From assembly GCA_030035585.1 (NCBI GenBank), contig CM057471.1:97279819-97343818 (forward strand): DNA of 64,000 nucleotides, in the 5' to 3' direction. The DNA is from Dugong dugon (taxonomy: Eukaryota; Chordata; Mammalia; Sirenia; Dugongidae). A model generated the notes under the pieces. It ran no database searches, had not been told where the DNA came from, and was given only the letters and a program-made list of their open reading frames with translations. The position numbers and the translations under genes were made by a program. Shown here piece after piece: positions 33,784-46,327 of the stretch. Positions within the stretch are counted from its first letter, which is position 1. Each line of letters opens with the position of its first letter.

Positions 33784-34561
33784 ACGAGACGGCCCTGGAG
33801 CCGATCCACGGAGCAAAAGAGCCGACTGCCTTTGGCAGGAGGCTTCCTGGCAGAGTGGGGTGCCTCCAGGCACTTATCAGTGGAGGTACAGAGCTTTGGA
33901 ACACTTGCCCCAGCAGGGCCAGATGCGAGCAGTGAGGCCCAAGGGGCCAAGAGGCCAGGGAACCAGGAAGCAGACGCTGAAGAGACAAGGAACACAGGAG
34001 GCAGAGCTGCCTCAGTCTCAAAGGGTATGGCCACGACCTCTGGGATCTCAAAGGGTGGAGTCATGGCCTCTGGAGTTTCTGAAGGTGGAGTCGCCACTTA
34101 ATGCACTAGGAGAATGGTGTGCCTACAGCTGAGGGAGCAGGATTGCCGTTCCAGTGGACTTGGAAGGTGGAGCTAAAGCCCAGAGCTGAGGGGCCTCCTC
34201 TCAGAATCCGGAAAGTGTAGCTAATACCCAGAGTCTGGAGGGTAGGACCATTGTGTAAATGGTCTTAGAGAACAGAGGATTATTTTCAAGTCTTGAGGGC
34301 TAATGTAATGTGTTCTGCTAACTTGCTTGGTGACTGCTATCCCTTCTTTCCCTACAATTTCTCCCATTTGTGATGGAAATGTCTAGCTTGTGCCTGTTCC
34401 ACAAATGTACTTTAGAAGCAGATAACTTGTAGATTTCACAAATGAAGAGGAAGTTTTGGATTTTGGACTTAGAGCTGAATTAAGACTTTTGCTATGATAT
34501 GATGGGGTGAAAATGTTTTACATGTGGGAAGGACATGAATTCAGGGGGCCAAAGGGTGGAA

Positions 34562-34912
34562 TATTATGGATTTAATTGTGTCCCCCAAAAATATCTGTCA
34601 ACTTGGCTAGGCCATGATTCCCAGTCACCATTTTGTCAGAGACATGAGGACTTCATATCACCAAGAAAGCAGCACTGGGAGGAGGGTGTGTCCTTTGGAC
34701 CTGAGGTTCCTGCACAGAGAAGCTCCTAGAGTAAGAGAAGATCAATGACAAGGACCTTCCTCCAGAACTGACAGAGACAGAAAGGCTTCCCCTAGAGCTG
34801 TAGCTCTGAATTTGGACTTCTAGCCTCCTAGACTGTGAGAGAATAAGTTTCTGTTTGTTAAAGCCATCCACTTGTAGTATTTCTGTTATAGCAGCACTAG
34901 ATAACTAAGATA
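34562..34912 (+). repeat. 3' LTR of the MaLR provirus, internally deleted
   Basis: It begins TATTATGG (mutated TG start) just after a purine-rich stretch (aaagggtggaa). Compared with the 5' LTR it lacks about 150 bp: the sequence jumps from caccattttgtc directly to agagacatgagg. The end shares the 5' LTR end up to the terminal TA. Confidence 0.88.
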
Positions 34913-34917
34913 CTATT

Positions 34918-35924
34918 TCAGTTTCTTCAGAGTCAATTAATTCACTTTTCTTTTTGTCATTTGAAATAGGTAACTCTCTGCCTAGCTAACTCTGATGTGT
35001 GGCAATGTATGTGTATGGAATCTGGAGTGAGCTTCAGATTCTACCTAAGAAATGTTTTTATATTTTGAAAGGATTGGGAAAAAAATCAAAGGAAGGATAA
35101 TATTTCATAACATGTTAAAATCATATATGAAATTCACATTTTAGTGTTCATAAATACAATTTAATTGGGACTAAACCACACCCACTTATTTACATACTGT
35201 CTATGTCTCTTTCAGTCTACCACAGCAGTTGAGTAGTTTCAGCAAATGCCAGATAGCCCACTAAGCCTAAAAATATTTACTGTCTGGCCCTTTATAGCAA
35301 GTTTGCCAACCAGTGTACTAAGTATAACCAGGGTGAAGGATAACCTGACGAGTCACAAAAGGCAAGATCTCTTGCCTCATGAAAATCACCACCATTTAAA
35401 TCTCACAAGTCTAGGGAGAGGCACAGTATTGTTATTATCTCCAGGAGGCAACATTATGCTTCCCTTAGCTGCGACAGTTTCTCAGACTTTCCTTGGCTTT
35501 GATATCCTTGACAGTTTTGAGGAGTGCTCGTCAAGTATTTTGTAGGATGCCTCTCAGTTGGGATCTATCTGATGATTTTATCATGATAAGACTGGGATTA
35601 TGGGTTTTGGGGAGAAAGACCACAGCAGTAAAGTGCAGTTTTCATCACATCATATCAAAGGTACATGCTATCAACATGATTTATGATGGTTAGTGTAAAC
35701 CTTGGTCACCTGCCTGAAGTAGTGCTTGTCAATTTCTCCACTATAAAGTTACTCTCCTCCCTCCCCCTTTCCATACTGTATTATTTGGAAGGAAATCACT
35801 ATGCACAGCCCACACTGAAGGGGTGAAGAGTTACGCTGTCCCAACTTTAGAGCATAGTATCTACATAATTTATTTAGAATTCTTCTGCACAGGATGCTTG
35901 TCTGCCCTGCCCCCCCCCATTTAT
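34918..35924. other. unassigned sequence
   Basis: AT-rich with no recognised gene. A weak MIR-like piece may lie near 35380-35450. Confidence 0.35.
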
Positions 35925-36376
35925 TAATTTATTCAATTATTTGTTTATATTAGTATAAACTCATGGATATTTATTTATACTTTTGTTTATAATACAATAT
36001 TACTGTATATTTTGCTGCTCAAATTGTTCCAGCTTTGGCCATTGGGGTCTCTTTCAGTTGATTCTTCTGTTCTTTTGGAGTATTTTTTGTTTGTTTGTTT
36101 GTTTTTAGCACTTCCTTACTTTCTTGCACTCCAAGATGCTCCAGGCTCTTTTTTTTTTTTTTTTTTAAATAGCTCTTTACATAGCACACTGCATTCCTGT
36201 TCCCTGCCCTAGTCTGAGAATCAACCATCTCCCCTAGGAGCCTTGGTTCCTTCTATTGGAGAATGATATTGGAAACCAAGATCTGGGCACTAGGTGTGTT
36301 TGTTGCTATTGGGGTGTTGTTTCTTTTACATCTTCTTAGCTAACAGAACAAAGAAATATATGTGTGTATACTAATC
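35925..36376 (-). mobile_element. old L1 3' UTR, antisense
   Basis: Reversed old L1M 3' UTR words: caaattgttccagctttggc, agcacttccttactttcttg and aaaccaagatctgggcacta. A (TTTG)n stretch lies at about 36086-36107 and a T-run near 36150. Confidence 0.7.
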
Positions 36377-37834
36377 TGTGTGAGTAGGCTGAAAAATAGC
36401 TTCCTTAGAAAAAGATATCTAGTGCAAATCTCTGGAACCTGTGACTATTACATTATTGGAAAAAGAGTTGTTATGATTAAGTTAAGGATTTTGAGATAGA
36501 GAGACAATCTTGAGTTATCTGGGTGGGCGAGAAATGCCATACAAGTATCCTTGTAAGAGAAAGACACAGAAGACAGACACACAGAGAAGAAGAGGAGGCA
36601 AAATGACCATGGAGGCAGAGATTGGAGTGATGCAGCCACAAGTCAAGAAATACCAGAAGCTGGGAGAGGAAAGGAACAAATTGTTCCCTAGAGCCTTTGG
36701 AGGAAATGTGGTTATGCTGACACCTTTATGTCAGATTCTGACCTCCAGAACTGTGAGAGAATAAATTTCGGTGATTTTCCACATTTCCAAATGAATTTCC
36801 ACATGTATGTGGAAAATAGAACTTCCAGGTGATGAACTTGGATATTTAGCTGAGATTTCCATGCAAAGTGTTGAAGTCACAACCTGGTTTCTCCTTGCTG
36901 ATTATAGTAAAATGTAAGAGGAAGAGATAAATCAAAAAAGGAACTGTCATGCATAAAGGAACCAGCACTTCATGGTTTGGGAGATTCTTGGCTTATCCAG
37001 ATTGCAAAATGTTAAAATTAAGAGATTCACTGTTAGAAAAATGTGCTCTGGAGAGATGATCAAGGGTGTAGCTGTAAAATCTTTTGCTGAAAAGATTAGG
37101 CATGTGACTCATGGATCCACTCAACCTGCTCAGAAAAGCCAGGAATAAAGATGGGGTTATCTAGAAACAATCTATAGAAGACCCTCTTCTCTAATGGTGT
37201 GGATACCCATGATATACACAGGAGACCCACAAGGTTTTTGAGAATGTTTATCAGCAGAAACACTGCCAGGTTGAAATGAAAGGGACAGAGACTAGACAAA
37301 ATGTAAGAAGGTTGTTGGACTCCCAAAATTTTACAGGCAGGAAACAGAATGATAAAACTACTTAAATGCAAACATGTTCTAACTTTCAGGAAAAAGAAGA
37401 AATGACTTAGAAGCAAGAGCCTTGGACCCAGAGAAGTGAGCCTCAGGTGCAGAGGAATAAGCCATGAGCCCAGAGAGTGAGACCTGGGCCCAGATGGCAA
37501 AGCCTCAAGCCATAAAAGATATTTGCAAGCTTTGAAATCTAATGGCATTTGCCCTGCTGGATTTCGAATTTGCTTGGGACCCGTGGCTCCTCTCTACCTT
37601 CCATTTTCTCTTTTTTAGAAAAGGAATATCTACAGCTGTATTTCTATGCTTGTCCCACCATTTTATTTTGGAAGCATGTAACTTGTTTTCTAGTTTCAGA
37701 GGCCCAGAGACAGAAGAATTTTCCCCCAGGATGAATGAGACTTAGAGTCTCACCATACCTGATTTAGGAAATGAGATTTGGGAATTTTTTTAGATGAGAT
37801 TTTGGGCTTGAGTTGAGATTGTAGTGGATTGAGA

Positions 37835-37886
37835 TTTTAGAGTTGCTATGAGTTGGAATTGACTCAGCAGCATTAGGTTTGGTTTG
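37835..37886 (+). mobile_element. AfroSINE 3' tail in MaLR
   Basis: Only the RTE-like end (gagttgctatgagttggaat, tgactcagcagcattagg) and the GGTTT tail remain. The tail is duplicated on the other side of the L1 fragment (38444-38456 onward), showing that the L1 inserted into it. Confidence 0.75.
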
Positions 37887-38443
37887 CAAAGACACAAGGG
37901 AAAGATTAGTCCAAAGGACTAATAGACCACAAGCACCACAGCCTTCACCACACTGAGTACAGCACAACCAGACGGTGCCTGGCTACCACACCAACTACTC
38001 TGACAAGGATCACAATAGAGGGTCCTGGACAGAGTTGGAGAAAAATGTAGAACAAAATTCTAACTCACAAAAGGAAAAAAAAAAAAGACCAGACTTACTG
38101 GTTTGACAGAGACTGGAGAAACCCCGAGAGTATGACCCCCAAACACACTTTTAACTCAGTATTGAAGTTACTCCTGAGGTTCACCCTTCAGCCAAAGATT
38201 AGACAGGGCCATAAAACAAAACAAGACTAAATAGGCACACCAGCCCAGGGACAAGGACAAGAAGGCAGGAGAGAACAGGAAAGCTGGTAACAGGGAACCC
38301 AAGGTCAAGAAGGGGAGAGTGTTGATGTGTCATGGGGTGGCAAGTGATGTCACAAAATAATATGTGTATTAATTGTTTAATGAGAAGCTAATTTGCTCTG
38401 TAAACCTTCATCTAAAATACAGTTTTAAAAAAAGGAAAACAAA
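37887..38443 (+). mobile_element. L1 3' UTR (type A) inserted in a SINE tail
   Basis: 5'-truncated L1 3' UTR with the words attagtccaaaggactaata, agagttggagaaaaatgtag and gtttgacagagactggagaa, ending in an A-rich tail. It is flanked by the direct repeat aggtttggtttg (37875-37886 and about 38445-38456). Confidence 0.85.
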
Positions 38444-38530
38444 TAGGTTTGGTTTGGTTTGGTTAGGATGGAATGAATGTATTTTGCATGTGGATGGACT
38501 TGAATCTTTGGGGGCCAGAGGCCAGATTAC

Positions 38531-38990
38531 TGTAAACTGAAAAATGTCCCCCCCTCCAAAGATATCCACACCAAATCCCTGGAGCCTATGAATGCTACAT
38601 GATTTGGAAAAAAGGTATTTTGCAGATATTTTTCTGTTAAGGACCTTAAGATGAAGAGATAATCTTGGATTATCCAGATGTGCCCTAATGCTGTTGTACA
38701 TATCCTATAAGAGAGACACAAAGGGGTGAGACACATAAAGAAAAAGAAGAAGCGATGTGATCGTGGAGGCAGAGACTGGAATGATGCAGCCACAAGCCAA
38801 GGAATACTTGGAGACACCAGAAGCTAGGAGACGCAAAGAATGGATTCTCCCCTAGAGGTTTCAGAGGGAGTGCCTGCCAACACCTTAATTTTGGAGTTCT
38901 GGCCTCCACAACAGTCAAAGAATAAGTTTCTCTTGTTTTAAGCAATACAGTGGTAGTAATGTGTTACCACAGCCCTAGGCAACTAAAACA
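38531..38990 (+). repeat. 3' LTR of the MLT1-like provirus
   Basis: Starts tgtaaactgaaaaatgtccc and ends ctaaaaca. AATAAG sits at the polyadenylation-signal position. It is similar to the 36379 LTR in the words ggaggcagagattgga, gcagccacaagccaag and ccagaagctggag. Confidence 0.8.
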
Positions 38991-39032
38991 CCTGTATATA
39001 TACACATATCAATAAATGTTTCTATAACTACC

Positions 39033-39433
39033 TGTTATGGATTGAATTGTATCCTCCAAAAATATGTTGTAAATCCTAACCTGTGGATGTTATCCCATTT
39101 GGGAATATGGTTTTCTTTGTTATGTTAATGAAGGTATGTCTTAAACCAATCACTTTTGAGATATAAAAGAGCAGATTAAGCATAAAAGCAAGCAAGAACA
39201 GATGGGGGAAGGTAGATGCTATGCCACGTGAAGATTGTCAAGGAACCAAAGAGCAGAAGTTGAAAAGAGACAAAGACCTTCCCCCAGAGCCAACAGAAAG
39301 AGAAAGGCTTACCCAAGAGCAGTGCTCAAAATTTGGACTTCCAGCCTCCTAAACTGTGAGAAAATAAATTTCTGTTATTCAAAATCACCCACTTGTGGTA
39401 TTTCTGTTACAGCAGCACTAAGAAACTAAGACA
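39033..39433 (+). mobile_element. solo ERVL/MaLR-type LTR
   Basis: TGTTATGGATTGAATTG start, AATAAA, and an end in aagaaactaagaca. It is shorter than the others because the 5' part lacks a block. The flanks ctacc and gtaac do not form a clear TSD. Confidence 0.82.
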
Positions 39434-39829
39434 GTAACCATCCGTATCTATGTTAAATTAAACATGAGTTCTTGCTTATGTCTCTAATTCATTACTGCAT
39501 GGATGGTTCTAGCCTCCTCCCCTTGCTGAACTGTAGATTCCCACTCCAACAGTGAGCAACTTGGTTCCTATACCTGTCAATCATTTGATTGTTCAATTCC
39601 AATATACATGTATAGCAGTATCAGAATTGTTAAACTCTATCCCAGTAGGAAGCAACTTTATCAACTAGAATATAGTACTTACGTGCAGTTTCTTTTGCTG
39701 TTATTCTTACAGACTTCACATCCAAAGTTATTTAGATCAGCAACTCTTCTCCCACTACCTTCAGTGAGGTTGTTTCATACGCTTGTAATATAGTTAGATT
39801 GTTTTGACACTGTCTGCATTCTTTCCTGG
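39434..39829. other. unassigned sequence
   Basis: No gene or repeat was recognised. Confidence 0.35.
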
Positions 39830-40420
39830 TATCCCTGACTTTCTGAAGATTTTTTTAAATTGCATAGATTAAGGTTCATTCTTTGTCTTGTAATGTTATA
39901 TAGGTTTTGACAAATGCATAATGTCATATATCCACCATTATCGTATCATACAGAATAGTTTCATCCCCTAATTATTCATCCTTCCCTCCCACTCCCCCTC
40001 CCCCAAATTCCTGGAAACCACTAATCTTTTTAATCATTTTACTGTCTCTATAGTTTTGCGTATTCTAGAATATCGTATAATTGGAATCACACAGTATGGA
40101 GCCTTTTCAGACTGGCTTCTTTCACTTAACAATATGTATTAAGGTCCCTTAATGTCTTTCTGTGGCTTGATAGCTCATTTCTTTTTATCACTGAAGAATA
40201 TTCCATCGATGGATGTATAACAGTTTTTTTTTTCTTTCTTGTTGTTGTTTTTAATTCATTCACCTATTGAAGAATATCTTGGTTGCTTCCAGTTTTTGGT
40301 AATGAAGAATAAAGCCGTTATGAACATTCCCACACAGGTTTTTGTTTGCTCATAAGATGTGAACTCAGTTGGGTAAATACCTGGTAGAGTGATTGCTGGA
40401 GAGTACTATAAGAATATTTT
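39830..40420 (-). mobile_element. old L1 3' UTR, antisense
   Basis: Reversed words tgacaaatgcataatgtcat, tatccaccattatcgtatca, tttgcgtattctagaat and gatagctcatttctttttat. It is the same old L1 family as 60500-60900. Confidence 0.78.
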
Positions 40421-40698
40421 CAGCTTGAGGATATGCCACTCTTACTAACAAAGCAATTGTTTTTCATCAATAGATAGAAATATCAAATGTAGTAAATCAA
40501 TACATCTGAATTTTACAAATGTGTGAAATAAATTTCTTTATTGATAAATGCCTAACATTTCCTGTAGTTTTGTTAAGATTTGAAGCATGCCCCTAAAATC
40601 CCCACTTTACCAATGAGGTGATCTACATGCCTACAGTCTGCTCCCATCATTGACCTCATGCATAACTATTGTTATATATCTCTTCCTAAACTCCTTGA
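40421..40698. other. unassigned short stretch
   Basis: AT-rich with no recognised element. Confidence 0.3.
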
Positions 40699-40907
40699 GG
40701 CATCCCTGGGTGGCACAAGTGTTAAGCGCTCAGCTACTAAACAAAAAGTTGGAGGTTTGAGTCAACTCAGAAGTGCCTCAGAAAAAAGGCTTGGCAATCT
40801 ACTTCCAGAAAGTCAGCCACTGGAAACCCTATGGAGCACAGTTCTGCTCTGACACACATGGGGTTGCCATGAGTTGGAACTGACTCCACGACAACCGGTT
40901 TGGATTT
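40699..40907 (+). mobile_element. AfroSINE, long type
   Basis: Head catccctgggtggcacaagt, RTE-like middle (aaaaaaggcttggcaatcta, cttccagaaagtcagccact) and end ggggttgccatgagttggaa. Confidence 0.88.
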
Positions 40908-40919
40908 TTTGTTTGTTGA

Positions 40920-41040
40920 ATCTTGAAGGTAGGGGCTATAATTTTTTTTTTTAATTCTGTTTCTAGCCTAGTGTCTGAGATATACTATACTGGAACTCAA
41001 TAAGTGTTCGTTGGAAGGATGGATGGATGATCTTGAAGCT
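40920..41040 (+). repeat. L2 3' end
   Basis: Words cttgaaggtaggggctata and ggaactcaataagtgttcg followed by ggatggatggat match an L2 3' terminus. Confidence 0.6.
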
Positions 41041-41544
41041 AGAAATAACTTTAGTTATCAGTTTGGGCATCTTTCAGATAAAGTAACCATTATCCCAGAG
41101 TATTTATTCTCTTTTATGAACTCCCCTTAAGTCCAGTGAGGCACCTGAGCTAACTGACTACCTGAACTTCAGACACCTGGGTAACCGGCTTTCACAAAGT
41201 CTGAACAAGCCAGAAACGTTTCAGGAAAAATGGAAGAATTTTTAAGAAACCAAAGAAATGTCAGATTAGTGACAACAGAGAGATGCAGCAGATCCTTAGA
41301 GGTCTAGCAGTCAGAAAAAAGGAAAATCTCATTATAGGAGGATGGTGAGGCTGGAGATAGATGGAGACAAGCTTTCATCTCAGGTGATGCTAGCCACAAT
41401 GAGGGCTCAACCATCGCAGAGACAGACGGGTTGGCTCCCTGCATAGAGTTCAGCAGGTGACCATGACGATGCACATCTAGACACCTGCCTCTGATTTCAG
41501 AATTCAGAAGCCCTGGAGCCCAGCTTCCATTCTAAACAGGAAGG
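41041..41544. other. unassigned sequence
   Basis: No gene or repeat family was recognised. Confidence 0.35.
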
Positions 41545-42029
41545 TGTCATGGATTGAATTGTGTCCCCCAAAAATATCTGTCAACTTGGCTAGGTCATGA
41601 TTCCCAGTATTGTATGATTGTTTGATTTCCCTATGTATTATAAATCCTGTAACTATGATGTAATGAGATGGATTAGTGGCAGTTATATTGATGAGATCTA
41701 CAAGATTAGATAGTGTCTCAAGCTAATCTCTTTTGAAATATAAAAGAGAAGTGTGCAGAGAGACATAGGAACCGCATACCACCAAGAAAGAAGCACCAGG
41801 AGCATAGTGCATCCTTTGGACCTGGGGTCCCCGTGCCTGAGAAGCTCCTAGACCAAGGGAAGATTGATGACACAGACCTTCCTCCAGAGCTGACAGAGAC
41901 AGCCTTCCCCTGGAGCTGACCCGCTGAATTTGGACTTGTAGCCTACTAGACTGTGAGAGAATAAATTTCTCTTTGTTAAAGCCATCCACTTGTGATATTT
42001 CTGTTATAGCGAAACTAGATGACTCAACA
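41545..42029 (+). mobile_element. solo ERVL/MaLR-type LTR
   Basis: TGTCATGGATTGAATTG start and a CAACA end, with AATAAA at about 41961. Flanking 5-mers gaagg (41540-41544) and aaagg (42030-42034) match at four of five positions, a likely TSD. Confidence 0.88.
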
Positions 42030-42057
42030 AAAGGCAGAGGCAATGTACTATATTTCT

Positions 42058-42256
42058 GTGCTTCTCAAATTTTAATGTGCATACAAATCACCTGGGAATC
42101 AGGTTAAAATGCTGATTCCGATTCAGGGAATCTTGATAAAATCTTGTTTCTGATTCAGGAGATCTGGGGTGGGGGCTAAGATTCTGCATTTCTAACAAGC
42201 TTCCAGATGATGTCAACCACTGCTGGTTCATGGACCATACTTTGAGTAACAAGGCT
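42058..42256 (+). mobile_element. MER5-like hAT MITE
   Basis: Words ctcaaattttaatgtgcata, aaatcacctgggaatcaggt, tctggggtgggggctaagat and ccatactttgagtaac follow the MER5 (Charlie-derived) order. Its ends are partly mutated. Confidence 0.72.
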
Positions 42257-42439
42257 GTGTTAGATCAAATTTCAACTGCAATTCCTAAGAAGGCTCTACA
42301 TTTGGCTGAGTAGATCTAGAAGTGTTAAGATTGTTCTCTGACACCTGGCAGAAATGGGACTTAAGATAGAAATTAAGTTCAGTTTTAGGAAAATAATAAA
42401 AGTTACATTTTTATGCACCTGATTTTATGGCTTGAGAAA

Positions 42440-42706
42440 TCCAGGCTCACTACTACTATTATCCTTTAGTGTACAGCTCAAATACACCCTATTCCCTAAA
42501 GCCTTTCCAGATATTTCCCTGGTCAGAATTAACTATTTATTCTTAAGACCTCCATATCTCATGCTACTTTTAAAATTCATGTATATTCCATGTTTTCCAT
42601 GCATCACAGTTATTTACTATAAAGGCAGATATGTGGCTATCTCTTTTCTTTTTCCCCAAGCACTGTGGCTCATAGAAAAGTGCTGAATAATTGCTCCTTG
42701 AGTTGA
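42440..42706 (+). repeat. L2 fragment
   Basis: Weak but ordered L2 3' words end in aaagtgctgaataattgctc. Confidence 0.5.
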
Positions 42707-42741
42707 AAACTGTTGATTTTAAAGTAGACTAAGTATACAAA

Positions 42742-42893
42742 AGGAGCCCTGGTGGCGAAGGAGTTAAGAGCTCAGGCTGTTAACCAAAAGGTCGGCAGTT
42801 TGACTCCACCAGTCATTCCCTGGAAACCCTAGGGGCAGTTCTACTCTGTCCTACAGGGTTACTATGAGTCAGAATCAACTTGGCAGCACACAA
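42742..42893 (+). mobile_element. AfroSINE, short type
   Basis: Head ggagccctggtggcgaagga, ctgttaaccaaaaggtcggc, end ttactatgagtcagaatcaa. The T/G tail is lost. Confidence 0.88.
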
Positions 42894-43261
42894 AAAGTAT
42901 ACAAAGAACTTTTCTGAGCAACAGACAATGTTCTTATAGTTTGGAAGACAGGGATGATTCAGGCGAAACAAATCCAGAGTTTTTTAGGTAATTAAGTATA
43001 TAACCTCTGAGACAGCTGAAGGCTTTATCATCATTAACTCTAAAATAATGTTGTAAAGGCTGTAGAACTAAAAATAGTTATCGTATGTAAACTTCTAAAA
43101 ATATTATCAGAGTTAGCTTATACTTAATGAAGGCTACCAAGCTTTACTTTTCTTTTGATAATGGTGTTTTTAAAAATCAGGTAAATATTGGAATTGGCAT
43201 ATAGTGGGATTATTTCATACATGGAAGTTAGGTTCTAATAGAAAAGATTAAAATTGAATTT
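42894..43261. other. AT-rich unassigned sequence
   Basis: No gene or repeat was recognised. Confidence 0.35.
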
Positions 43262-45476
43262 AGTGGCAGAATGGATTAAAAAAAGCATGATCCAACTATT
43301 TGCTGTTTACAAGAGACACACCTTAAACACAAGGCCACAAATAGGTTGAAAGTGAAAGGATGGGAAAAAATATTCCATGCAAATAATAACCAAAAGAGAG
43401 CTGTGGTGGCAATCGTAATATCAAACAAAGTAAACTCTAAGAAAAAATCTGTCAGAAAAGATAAAAACTGATACTATGTAGTGATGAAAGGGTCAATTAA
43501 TTAAAAAGATTTAACAATCAAATATATATGCACACAACATAAGGATACATAAATATATAAACACTGATAGAATTGAAGGGAAAAATAGTACTACAATAAT
43601 AGTTGGAGACTTCAATATTTTCAATATTGGACAGAACATCTAGAAAGAAAATCAACAAGAAAGCAGAAGACCTGAATAACACTCTACACCAACTACACAA
43701 AAACAGCACAATATACATTCTACTTCAGTGCACAAGGATGATTCTTCAGAATAAACCACATTTTAGGTCACAAAGCAAGTCCTGATAAATTTTAAAAGAT
43801 TGAAATCATGCAAAGTATTTTCTCTGATCACAAGGGAGTGAAGCTAGAAAAAAACCCTGGAAAATACACAAACATATGGAAATTAAACAACACACTATTA
43901 AATTACCAATGGGTCAAGGAAGAAATCACAAATTTCTTAGAACCAAATGAAAATGAAAGCACAACATAACAAAACTTATGGGGTGCAGCAAAGGCAGTAC
44001 TTAGAGGGAAACTTATAGCAATAAATGTCTACATTAAAAAAAAAAAAAGACCACAACTTAACAGCCTAACTCAACAGCTTCAGGAACTAGAAAGAGAAAA
44101 GCAAACTAAGCCTAAACCTACCAGAAGAAAGGAATTAACAAAGATCAGAGCAGAAATAAATAAAAATGAAACAGAAATAATCAATAAAATCAGAAGTTGG
44201 TTCTTTGAAAAGATCAAGACTTTGACAAACCTTTAGCTAGACAGACAAAGAAGAAAAAAGTTGCAAATAACCAAAATAAAAAATGAAAGAGGAAACATTA
44301 TAACTGACCTGATAGAAATAAAGAGAATTATGGCAGAGTATTATGAACAACTATATGACAACAAATTGGATAACCTAATGAAATGGACAAACACTTAGAA
44401 GCGTACAACCTACCCAAACTGACTCAAGAGGAAATAGGAAGTCTCAATAGACCCATAATAAGTGAAGACGTTGAATCAGTGATCAAAAACTTCCCAACAA
44501 AAAAAGTCCTGGACCAGATGGCTTCACTGGGGAATTCTACCAAACATTTAGAGAAGAATTGACACCAATACTGTATAAACTTTTCCAAAAGCTAGAGATG
44601 GAAGTACTACTCCCTAATTCACTCTATGACGCAAACATAACCCTGATACCCAAACCAGACAAAGACCACAAGAAAACTACGAGCCAATATCTTTTACGAA
44701 TATAGATGCAAAATCCTCAACAAAATACTAGCAAATAGAATCCAACAGCATATTAAAAGAGGTACACATCATGATCAGAGGGGATTTATTCCAGGAATGC
44801 AGGGATGGTTCAACATTAAAAAATCTGTCAACATAATACACCGCATCAATACAACAAAGGAAAAGAAACACATGATCATCTCTATGGATACAGAAAAGCA
44901 TTTGATGAAATCCAACACCCTGTCTTGATGAAAACCCTAAAGAAGATTGAAATAGAAGGAAAATTCCTCAATATGATTCAGGGCATATATGAAAAGCCAA
45001 CAGCCAACGATATACTTAATGGAGAAAGACTGAGAGCTTTCCCTTGAAATTGGGAACAAGACAAGTGTGGTCATTCTCATCAATTCTGTTCAATATTGTA
45101 TTAGAAGTCCAGAGCAATAAGACAAGAAAAAGAAATAAAAAGTATCCAGATTGGAAAAGAAGTAAAATTATCTCTATTCACAGATGATATGCTCCTATAT
45201 ATAGAAAATCAAAAAAATCCATTAAGAAAACTTCTAGAGCTAATAGAAGAGTGTGGCAAAATTGCAGGGTACAAGGTCAACAAACAAAAATCAGTTGCGT
45301 TTCTATACACCAGCAATGAGAAATCTGAAAAGGAAATTAGGGAACCAATTCCATGTACAATAGCATCTAAGAGAATAAAATATCTACGAATAAATTTAAC
45401 CAGGGACGTGAAGGATTTATACAATGAAAACTATGAAACACTGCTCAAAGAAATTAAAGAAGACTTAAATATTACT

Positions 45477-45835
45477 GGTCTGACAGAGACTGGAGAAACC
45501 CCGAGAGTACAGCACCCGGACACCCTTATAGTGCAGTACTGAGGTCACTCCTGAGGTTCACCTTTCAGCCAAAGATTAGACAGGCCCATAAAACAAAACA
45601 AGACTAAATAGGCACACCAGCCCAGGGGCAAGGATGAGAAAGCATGAGGGGACAGGAAAGCTGGTAATGGGAAACCCGAGGTCAAAAGGGGAGAGTGTTG
45701 ACATGTCGTGGGGTTGGCAACCAATGTCACAAAACAACGTGTATTAATTGTTTAATGAGAAGCTAGTTTGGTCTGTAAACCTTCATCTAAAGTACAATAA
45801 ATAAATAAATTTAATTCTAAAGGGAAAAAAATAAA
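45477..45835 (+). mobile_element. L1 3' UTR (type A) nested in L1
   Basis: A short 5'-truncated type A UTR (ctgacagagactggagaaac to gtacaataaataaataaatt) interrupts the ORF2 reading after 'gaaattaaagaagac'. The flanks taaagaagacttaaat and taaaggagacaaataaat look like a decayed TSD of about 15 bp. Confidence 0.8.
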
Positions 45836-46327
45836 GGAGACAAATAAATGGAAATATGTTCCACGTTCATGGATTGGAAGACTTAATATTGTTAAGATGT
45901 CAATACTACACAAAGCGATCTATGGAGTCAATGAAATCCTCATCAAAATTCTAACAACCTTCTTTACAAAAATAGAAAAACCAACCCTCAACTTATGTGG
46001 AATGGCAAGAGACCCCAAATAGCTATAACAATGTTGAAAGAGAAGAACAAACTAGGAGGACTCACACTTCCTGATTTTAAAACATAATATGCAGCTACAG
46101 TAATCAAAACAGCCTGGTACTGGTATTACAGTAGACACGTAGACCAATGGAATAGAATTCAGAGTCCAGAAATAAACCCACACATCTATGGTCAACTAAT
46201 TTTTGGCAAGGCTGCTAAGTCAGAAAGAAGAGGCTCTTCAATAAATGATGCTAGGAAAATTAGATTTCTACATGTAGAAAAATGAAACAGGATCCATGCC
46301 TCACACCATACACAAAAATCAAATCAA

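Larger units (their letters stand above)
32909..34912 (+). mobile_element. ERVL-MaLR provirus with two LTRs and perfect TSD
   Basis: The 5' LTR (32909-33427), internal region (33428-34561) and 3' LTR (34562-34912) are all present. A 5-bp TSD, ctatt, flanks the whole unit at 32904-32908 and 34913-34917, so it is one integration event. The internal region lacks recognisable pol or env, as is usual for MaLR elements, which are nonautonomous relatives of ERVL. The last LTR dinucleotide is TA instead of CA. Confidence 0.92.
36379..38990 (+). mobile_element. second, older MaLR provirus (MLT1-like), interrupted
   Basis: A 5' LTR (36379-about 36780, its end lost), an internal region whose 3' part (37540-37835) has the typical MaLR-int words gccctgctggatttcgaatt, tcccaccattttattttgga and caggatgaatgagactt, and a 3' LTR (38531-38990). 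The internal region is interrupted by a SINE tail and an L1 fragment at 37835-38456. It continues with ggatggaatgaatgtatttt just before the 3' LTR. Confidence 0.82.

Noticed and set aside
33401..34051. 216-codon minus-strand frame in the MaLR internal region
   Set aside because: It runs antisense to the element and is kept open by the 17-bp tandem array. It is an artefact of repeats.
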